A DNA stretch of 64,000 nucleotides from Pseudovirgaria hyperparasitica (taxonomy: Eukaryota > Ascomycota > Dothideomycetes > Acrospermales > Acrospermaceae), in the NCBI RefSeq assembly GCF_010093815.1, contig NW_022985555.1, positions 1,179,727 through 1,243,726 on the forward strand, in the 5' to 3' direction. Positions 57,700 to 64,000 of the stretch are shown one piece after another. Position 1 is the stretch's first letter, and every line of letters begins with the position of its first letter. A model generated the notes under the pieces. That model searched no databases, was not told the DNA's origin, and saw only the letters and a list, made by a program, of their open reading frames with translations. A program made the position numbers and the translations under genes.

Positions 57700-60019
57700 A
57701 TGCCGACACCGGATCCTCATCAAGAGCAATACAAGCCAGCCCTCCTCGGACTTCCTAATGATGTCTTCGGTATTATTGTGACCGATCTTGATCGATCAAC
57801 TCTAGCGCGCCTCAGACGGACATGCCAAGGACTTTATGCCTCATCACTCCTCGAGCAGGCAGTGTATAGGAACCCAATCACCATAGAGGACTGGGACGAC
57901 TCAACCCTCGCTCAATGGGAGTTTTCGTCTGCGGGTCGCTCTAGATGGGAACAATTCAAGGACTCTGTCAACGACAGAAACCGCAACTATGTCCAGAGCA
58001 TGGCTGTTTCGCACTGGTCGTCATTGGATGACTTTACCTGGATTGAACAGAACCTCCCACAAGTTACAACACTTGACCTCAGCGACGTCAGAGATTTCGT
58101 GTGGAACGTCGACCCAGACAAGTATAGGCTGGACAACATATGGTCTTGGACAGAACTAGCTGAAACGTGTCTAGCCTTGTTTCTGCGCACCACCCATCTC
58201 AAGCTCTTCGACTGGACAGACTTCAACGTACATGAGAAAATTCGATATCGGTACAAATAACTAAGATCGGACTGAGTTAATCTACTTACATATCCTCAGG
58301 TATTCTAGTAAATGCGTCCCAGCGGGCTCGCCATTCCGGCTGAGCCGCAGGGAATCTCCTCAAGGGATTCACACCGGTTCCGTTGCTGATATTCTGAACA
58401 AAATCTGTCCTCGTCTAGAGAGACTGTCACTAACTTGTGCTTCATCGCCATCTGAATGGGGTCAAGATTCGGTGCACGATTATATCTGCACCCTAGTCGA
58501 CCCAATCATTAAACATGCGCCTAGCACTTTGAAGCATATCCAGCTTCGTAACGTATCAGCACCCCTCCGAACACTGATCTCTCGACTTGCCCAAGGCTTG
58601 GCGACCACCGAATCCCTCTCGATCACCGTTGGTCTTGGAAATTGGATGCAATGGAGTTGCGAGAGAATGAAACAGGGTGTGTATTCTCCGTTGACAAGGC
58701 AACCACGGTCTGGTGCCGTAGTCTTCCGTCAGTATCCTATCGAGAACTGTGACCGTGACCATGAAAGCGAAGCTCGGCGCATCGTAGACGAGTCAACCAA
58801 AAGTTTTGGTGACTTCCTCCGACATATGGCTTTGGTTCGCGAGGAAGACCCAAAGGTGCTGATAGGCTCACACGATAGACTTGATGACTTGGCCGTGTGC
58901 CCGATCAATCTGGTGGATGCCTTCGAGCCGAGCTTGGGTGAGGCCGATGTTTTCGAGGATGCCAAAGCTCTCGAAAGCATTCACTGGTTGAGAGAGCGCA
59001 TGGGCTGGCGGCCGACATTCTCCTGGGATACGTTCATGGAAGATGGATTTCCGCACGCTGAGCGATGGAAATTATATCCTGTGCAATCCAGGACATTCGC
59101 AGACGACATCATGGATAAGGTGGCTTACTTGTTCCAGAACCTCCGAAAACATGGAGTTCCGGTGAGTCTCAGGATAGGATACGACTACCAAGGAGGTCAG
59201 GGACCGTATGTAAAGTCAGAATTCTTCAGGCCGATGCAGGCATCGTCAGCATGGAATCGCAAGGATTCTGGTTCTAAGCTGTGGCGCCAATGCGAGGCCC
59301 GTTTCGGACTATCACACATTGCCGATATGGTCGACGAGCTCACGATCGGATACCAGTTTAACACCCCCGGCTTCATGCAAGCACACCGCCGGCGCGTGCC
59401 CTTGGACCCGCGAGAGCTCAACGTGCTGACGCGCGAGAGTGACGGATGGCGCAAGTTCTGGGCCCGCTACGCAACACGACTCCGCAACCTCAAAAAGCTG
59501 CGCGTCGTCATCCCGCGCATCATCTTCGAAGACTGGGCCATGAGCCCGGCCCTCCAGGCCCTGTTCGCGGACGACTCCTGGGACATGCTCGACCTCGACC
59601 ACGAAGTCAGATCGCTCGGCACGCGCGCCGTATTCGTCAAACGGATCTTCTTCCGCCGCGGTCCGTACGGCGCCGAACCGCCTCCGCTCGACCTGCCGAA
59701 CCTGATCCCGTCCACAAACGCCCATGTCCCCATGATCAACGAGACTCGCGGCTTCTACGACGACATAGAGCTCTGCGACGTCGATCCCGGCGCCGCTTTC
59801 TACGACAGATTCTTCAAGCGCAGCGAGCGCTCGTCGTCGTCGTCGTCGAAAAAGAAGCGCAAGAGAGCGGCTACGCCTGTTACTGGGAACGGCGAGCCGA
59901 GTCTGAGCGAGGAGGAGAGGGCGGCCCGGAAGGCGAGGAAGGAGCTGAGTGAGTCTCGTATCAAATATATGGACTCCGTGCGTAAGATGGCAGACGCGGA
60001 CGCCAACGTGCCGTCTTAA
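57700..60019 (+). CDS. Large F-box protein
   Basis: Exons 57700-58250 and 58300-60019 give 756 residues. An F-box-like motif lies at about 15-55 (ALLGLPNDVFGIIVTDLDRS, then LARLRRTCQGLYASS). F-box proteins link substrates to the SCF ubiquitin ligase through Skp1. The middle has leucine-rich, repeat-like segments (TTLDLSDVRDF, TTHLKLFDW, LERLSLTC, LKHIQLRNVS). The C-terminus (about 690-756) carries a Ser run encoded by a TCG microsatellite at about 59830-59848. It is followed by KKKRKR, a likely nuclear-localisation signal, and a charged helix. Codon use becomes very GC-rich in the last 700 bp. The substrate is unknown. Confidence 0.83.
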
Positions 60020-60505
60020 AACATGCTGCTTGCCTGCTTGTGTATGTGTATGATGCCGCCGACTTGATTTTGTTTTCGAAAATTAGACACTCTTTTTGCT
60101 ATGACGTTATACATAGATTTTATATAGATTTCAGTAGAGGATTCCAGTCTCCTCGATCATACTACTCTCTACTCCCTACTTTCACCCCTTTCTTCCGGTC
60201 TATCTAGCGGTCTCTAGAACAAATTAAGATGATAATTGCAAATAGTGCAACAACGGTTCACGCGGGATAGAATAGGCGCACATAAGATTCCATCGCTGGG
60301 ATAAAGGCCGCAAATACGACATTCCCGCCCATATGTATAGAGTGTGCGCAAGTGGACAGGATATAAAGCCAAGGTCTTTGAGAGCATGTAAATTCCTACA
60401 TACATATTCCTACAATCGTTATCCTCTTCTATTCCCTCGCACTTCATTGCTTCATTGCCAATCAAACCCCCCCTCCCCCCTCCTTCTCTTCCCCACAGGG
60501 CCAAT
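60020..60505. other. Convergent 3' intergenic region
   Basis: About 490 bp between two convergent genes. A C-run near 60466-60480 and AT-rich 3' flank; no gene. Confidence 0.6.
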
Positions 60506-61030
60506 CTACAACTTCGCCTGATCCTTGGCCTTATTCAGAATCGGCTCCAACTTCGTCGCGCCCATGACATTGCCCTTGATCTTCAGCTTGCCGCTCATAA
60601 ACAGCTGCTGCGCCTTCGCCTTGCCGTCAATCATCTTCTGGAAATCCGCGTCGTTCATCACCATCGTCACTGTACAGCCCCAACAACACAATTCATTAGC
60701 CATTTATTCACCGCTTGCTTGTATTATTCTCAATTATTGAAGAAAAAGACAGAGAGAGACAGGGACAGAGAGAGATAGAGAGAGAGAGAAAGAGAGAGAA
60801 CACGTACCACCAGCCTTCTTGCCCGCCGGCGCGGCGCCACGGCCCACCTCGCCCGTCTCCTTGAGGTCCAGGTACCAGGACTCGGTCTTGCCGGCGCTGT
60901 TCTTGAGCGTGAAGGCGAAGATCTGGTTTGCCTTTTTGATGGCGTCTTTCTTGTCTGCTTCCGAGGCGAGGGCGGCGGCGATGGCGTCGAAGGCGGCGGA
61001 GGAGGGGTGGGATTCGAGGGCGACGGTCAT
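60506..61030 (-). CDS. SCP2 sterol-carrier-domain protein, peroxisomal (PTS1 -AKL)
   Basis: Exons 61030-60808 and 60669-60506 give 128 residues, a single SCP2 domain like yeast-type POX18 and Yarrowia SCP2. Motifs include IFAFTLKNSAGKTESWYLDL, VTMVMNDADFQKMI, GKAKAQQLFMSGKLKIKGN and the closing GATKLEPILNK. It ends in Ala-Lys-Leu, a PTS1 signal, and has no leader. Such proteins bind fatty acyl-CoAs or sterols in the peroxisome and assist beta-oxidation. The 138 bp intron carries a long CT/GA microsatellite (about 60747-60800). Confidence 0.94.
60747..60800. repeat. (GA/CT)n microsatellite inside the SCP2 intron
   Basis: A GA-rich run on the plus strand, interrupted by single A, C and T bases. 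On the coding strand it forms the CT-rich part of the intron, just after the donor. Confidence 0.8.
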
Positions 61031-61926
61031 TTTGGCGGTTTTTTTTGGGGATGGACGGACTGGATGGAGGGTGTGAGGTGTTGGTGGTTTGTGGGTAGGT
61101 GGTGAGATAGTTTTTGTAGGTTGGTAGGTATGCGGATGATGAGAAAGAAGAAAGAAAGATGGGAGTACGGTGTTATACACGGAACGAACCCAGCTATACC
61201 ATTCACTAACTAGCACCAGGCGCAGGTGAAAATAGTCTTGTAGGCTCGCTCCCTCGGCTTGAGGTCATGCAACGACTTTGTGTGGAGAAGTCTGGGGATT
61301 GATGGACTGGATGAGTCTAAGGAAGAGTGGGTCCGAGGAGCGGAGTAGCATGTGATACACCGCGACACGCGCCAAGACTGCACTCTGGGACTTGCCGAGG
61401 TAGAATTACCCGATTGGGCAGGGTTATTGGTTGTTCGCTTGGGGGGTTTGGGGTTCTGAGTTTGGTAAGTTGGGATAGTTAGGGGTCTGTTGTCGGGTAG
61501 GATATGGACGGTGATTGCGAGGGTTGGGTCAGTGACGTCTGGAGCTTCGGTTGGTTCATTGTAGTTATGTATTGAGGCAATCAATATAGGTAAGAATAAA
61601 AATATGCAAAGAAAAGTCGTTGTCGTGCAACATAAAGATCGTAAGGATGTATAACTCGTGAGAGATCATCATCATCAGCATCGTCGTCGTCGTCGCCATT
61701 GCCGTCGACTATATTTTAAAAGAGATACGTTCCACCCATACCACAACGATCGCTGCACCGAGAGAGACACGACGGGGTTGCCATTCCTCCGTCATTCTCG
61801 ATCTCGAGGGTATCGCGCTTGACCAGACCCCATAATAACACCTATACCCCGCGTATGCATTTTCCGTGTCATTGCCAGCAAGGACACCATGATTATCACC
61901 AGAACAGAACGCCTGGAATAGCCACC
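61031..61926. other. Intergenic region with a trinucleotide repeat
   Basis: About 900 bp. An (ATC)n/(GTC)n tract lies at 61665-61696. A minus-strand frame at 61210-61584 (124 codons) is not supported by any recognised feature. Confidence 0.55.
61665..61696. repeat. (ATC)n(GTC)n trinucleotide repeat
   Basis: ATCATCATCATC, a short AGC interruption, then TCGTCGTCGTCGTCG. Non-coding. Confidence 0.85.
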
Positions 61927-63582
61927 TCATCTCCACGGCGAGAGGGAGGCTCTCAGGAATTTCTTCATGTGCTCGGAGCTGCCCCAGAACTGCTCCTTTG
62001 CGCGCTTCGCCGACGCGCTGGACTTTGACTTTGATAGCCAGCGCGACAGCGTCATACCACGTGGCCGCTCAACATGTTCTTCGAGCAGCGGACCCAAGAT
62101 GCGCGGTTCCTCGTCGACGGGGCTGAATACAATAGGCACATCCATAAACTCCTCCTGCTTGCGACGCCAGTCATCGTTGCCAGCGATGCGCGACAGCGGC
62201 GCGAGCGCCTCGTCCCAGGTGCCCGTGCGAAGATGGACGTCCTCGAAGTTGAACTCGGCCAGGACGCGTCGGTGACGGTGGATGAAGCGGCTGATCTGGC
62301 TCGAGTCCATGATGGCGTTCTCCAGCTCCATGTACTTGAGCTGGGGAAACTTGAGAGACTTGAGATGATGGCCGTTGCCGTCTGTCTCGCGGGCGCTGGC
62401 AGCGGATCCTTGCATGCATGGCTCGTGATCTAGGGAGAAGGGCGAGGGGCCGCGCGTGTCGCGCCAGCGGAAGAGCAGACGTCGCACGTGCGGCGCGAAG
62501 AAGCGCAAGTAGGAATGCAGCATGCGCAAGTGGTCTGTCTGGGTTGACCGTTCGTTTGAAACACTTTCCATGTGGATGGCAAGCTTGTTGATCTGGGACC
62601 AGCGGCGGGTTCCAGTTGGAGTCGCGCCAAACCCGATGCCGGGCTGCATGTAAAGAAGACCAGCTGCGTGAATTGGCAGGAAAGACAACGTGTTCAGCTC
62701 CTTCAAGGGCGCTCGCTCAATCGCAATGCGCAACGAGATAAGTGCATAGTCGACTATGTCTCTGCGATAGTGGTAAAACGGCTCCTGGCCTGGACAACTG
62801 ACCTTCAAATGTTGCAAGCCAGGCATGGCTGAGAAGGCACGAACAAAGGAAGGGACATTTGTAGCTGCATGGAACAATGAGGGATACTGCTGGAGTAGAA
62901 GTTCGGTCATATCCCATGTGCCGTAGCGCGGCACCTTTGGGTTGTTTTGAAGCTGTGGTTCGTAATGGAATGCTTTCTCTCCTCCAGTCATAGCATCGAT
63001 CAAGGGAGGAAGAAACGTCTGGTTCGAATGAGGCATATGGAACGTGACGGTCTTGACATGTTTGCCAATCTTGTCCAGTGCCCGAATGCGCGCCGGCTTG
63101 GTAAAGCTCCTGGAATTAAACGTGATAGTCAAGTCCTCGAACAAGAAAGGCGCCGCTCTGGCCCCAAAGTCGTGACAGACGAGTCGAAGGCTGCTGAGTT
63201 CTTCCGCAGCGCAGTGTCCCAGGAAGCTTTCCCGCGTGGACTCAGTCATCCAGAATCGCTGGAAAGCTGGGCTTGTCGACATGACAAGATTGCATATCGA
63301 GCTGGTCGAGCGGTAAGCTGATTGGCTAGTGTCAGTGACATTGGTCTCTCGAGTGCGTGTGCGCATTTGCATATCCTCACTCTTCAGGTCGTCGGCTATC
63401 GAGCTGGCCGGACTAGGAATCTCTCCAAAGAGAAGTGTCCGGTTGGACGAGGCAGAGGAGACATTGCTCCCTTTGCTGCCACTACTCCCGCGACTCTCGC
63501 CGGAGACAGTTCTCTTCAGCTGTGGGTGCGATGTATCGCACTGTAGATGCATTTCGGCAAATATGTCATCAAGTGGGCTCAA
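61927..63582 (-). CDS. F-box-like protein of unknown partner
   Basis: A single exon of 551 residues. The first ~100 are Ser-rich and disordered. Residues about 115-155 (SFLGHCAAEELSSLRLVCHD, then APFLFEDLTITF) match the second half of the fungal F-box/LRR type entry motif. It is followed by repeated hydrophobic strands and helices such as GLQHLKVSCPGQEPF, ELNTLSFLPIHAAGLL and LRFFAPHVRRLLFRWRD, typical of LRR-like F-box proteins without clear repeat consensus. The C-terminus is basic. A further upstream exon cannot be excluded. Function is inferred from the motif only. Confidence 0.72.
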   Translation of the reverse strand: MSPLDDIFAEMHLQCDTSHPQLKRTVSGESRGSSGSKGSNVSSASSNRTLLFGEIPSPASSIADDLKSEDMQMRTRTRETNVTDTSQSAYRSTSSICNLVMSTSPAFQRFWMTESTRESFLGHCAAEELSSLRLVCHDFGARAAPFLFEDLTITFNSRSFTKPARIRALDKIGKHVKTVTFHMPHSNQTFLPPLIDAMTGGEKAFHYEPQLQNNPKVPRYGTWDMTELLLQQYPSLFHAATNVPSFVRAFSAMPGLQHLKVSCPGQEPFYHYRRDIVDYALISLRIAIERAPLKELNTLSFLPIHAAGLLYMQPGIGFGATPTGTRRWSQINKLAIHMESVSNERSTQTDHLRMLHSYLRFFAPHVRRLLFRWRDTRGPSPFSLDHEPCMQGSAASARETDGNGHHLKSLKFPQLKYMELENAIMDSSQISRFIHRHRRVLAEFNFEDVHLRTGTWDEALAPLSRIAGNDDWRRKQEEFMDVPIVFSPVDEEPRILGPLLEEHVERPRGMTLSRWLSKSKSSASAKRAKEQFWGSSEHMKKFLRASLSPWR

Positions 63583-64000
63583 ATCAATTCAGGCAAAGGC
63601 ACAAAGAACTCGCGATTACGACGACGATGACGGTAACAAAGGCGGAGAGAGAGTGGAGAGGAATCCTTGGGGAAATCAGGCATCGCGGCGGCCATTCTCT
63701 GTTTGCTATTTACTGCGACTCGGACTGTTCGAAGATGGGGTGCACGTGAGCTGCAGGTGTGAGTCAAAGGCACAGAAAGCGTTGAAAATGAGGGGTTGAA
63801 GTTGCGCGCGATATCCAGAAACTTTGCCCAAAGAAGATGCAAAATGAGAAGAATCACGACTATGTCGCGGTCGCGAGGCGGTCGTGTTCTTAAGTATTCG
63901 ACGTGACGGTTGGTTGTTGGGCCTGTTGCTCTGCATACGAGGTTGGGCCAAGGCGCCGTCGATGGCTAGGAGGCCTGTCAAGTCGGCACCTTTGTTTCAC
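63583..64000. other. Right-edge upstream region
   Basis: About 420 bp to the window end, presumably promoter and leader of the minus-strand F-box-like gene. Nothing else is seen. Confidence 0.5.

Noticed and set aside
59446-59952. 168-codon plus frame and matching minus frames in the F-box gene
   Set aside because: They are out-of-frame shadows in the very GC-rich 3' part of the F-box coding region.

Overview
The window reads as nuclear DNA of a filamentous ascomycete (Pezizomycotina, perhaps Dothideomycetes; the class is an inference). The evidence is short 45-90 bp GT-AG introns with CTAAC/CTGAC-like branch sites, a HET-domain gene, an HsbA/Mp1-type secreted protein, DUF6594-type membrane proteins, a dispersed 5S rRNA gene, a Boi-type SH3-SAM-PH protein, and a short interstitial (TTAGGG)n tract. 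I joined exons by eye, using reading frame, splice consensus and family similarity. Most multi-exon models close exactly in frame.

Layout. 0-1.3 kb: microsatellite-rich, gene-free edge. 1.3-5.9 kb: an RMD5/GID2 ubiquitin ligase subunit and a STB6-like protein, divergent, with a possible small gene between them. 8-9.8 kb: an aquaporin with a long N-terminal tail. 11-11.6 kb: an HsbA-like secreted protein. 12.3-14.4 kb: a HET-domain gene, followed by a repeat-rich gap containing telomere-type repeats. 16-23 kb: a MIZ/SP-RING protein and a Boi1/2-type polarity protein, divergent. 23.4-36 kb: an uptake-rich block with an amidase and an allantoate-permease-type transporter (divergent), a very long MFS transporter, a second MFS transporter and a DUR3-type urea transporter. 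36.9-37.0 kb: a complete 5S rRNA gene. 37.6-42.7 kb: an unknown alpha-rich protein, a membrane-anchored polysaccharide deacetylase, a membrane-anchored histidine acid phosphatase/phytase and a peroxisomal enoyl-CoA hydratase. 42.9-48.5 kb: ribosomal protein eL20, Csn12 and a BTB/POZ protein. 49.8-53.5 kb: two tandem DUF6594-type paralogs, one with an in-frame stop near its apparent start. 53.5-57.7 kb: a gene-poor stretch. 57.7-63.6 kb: a large F-box protein, a small peroxisomal SCP2 protein and a second F-box-like protein.

The genes fit three loose themes. The first is nitrogen-source uptake: amidase, DAL5-like permease and DUR3, with several HGATAR (GATA-factor) sites upstream. The second is phosphate scavenging at the cell surface: a phytase with two CACGTG boxes upstream. 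The third is peroxisomal lipid handling: two proteins ending in -AKL. The rest is housekeeping (eL20, Csn12, RMD5, Boi). I saw no transposon, LTR element, virus-like element, CRISPR array, tRNA or biosynthetic core enzyme. I found no convincing new multi-gene system. The most unusual items are the 1081-residue MFS protein, the in-frame stop in a DUF6594 copy, the interstitial telomeric tract beside the HET gene, and a possible unannotated gene squeezed between RMD5 and STB6.
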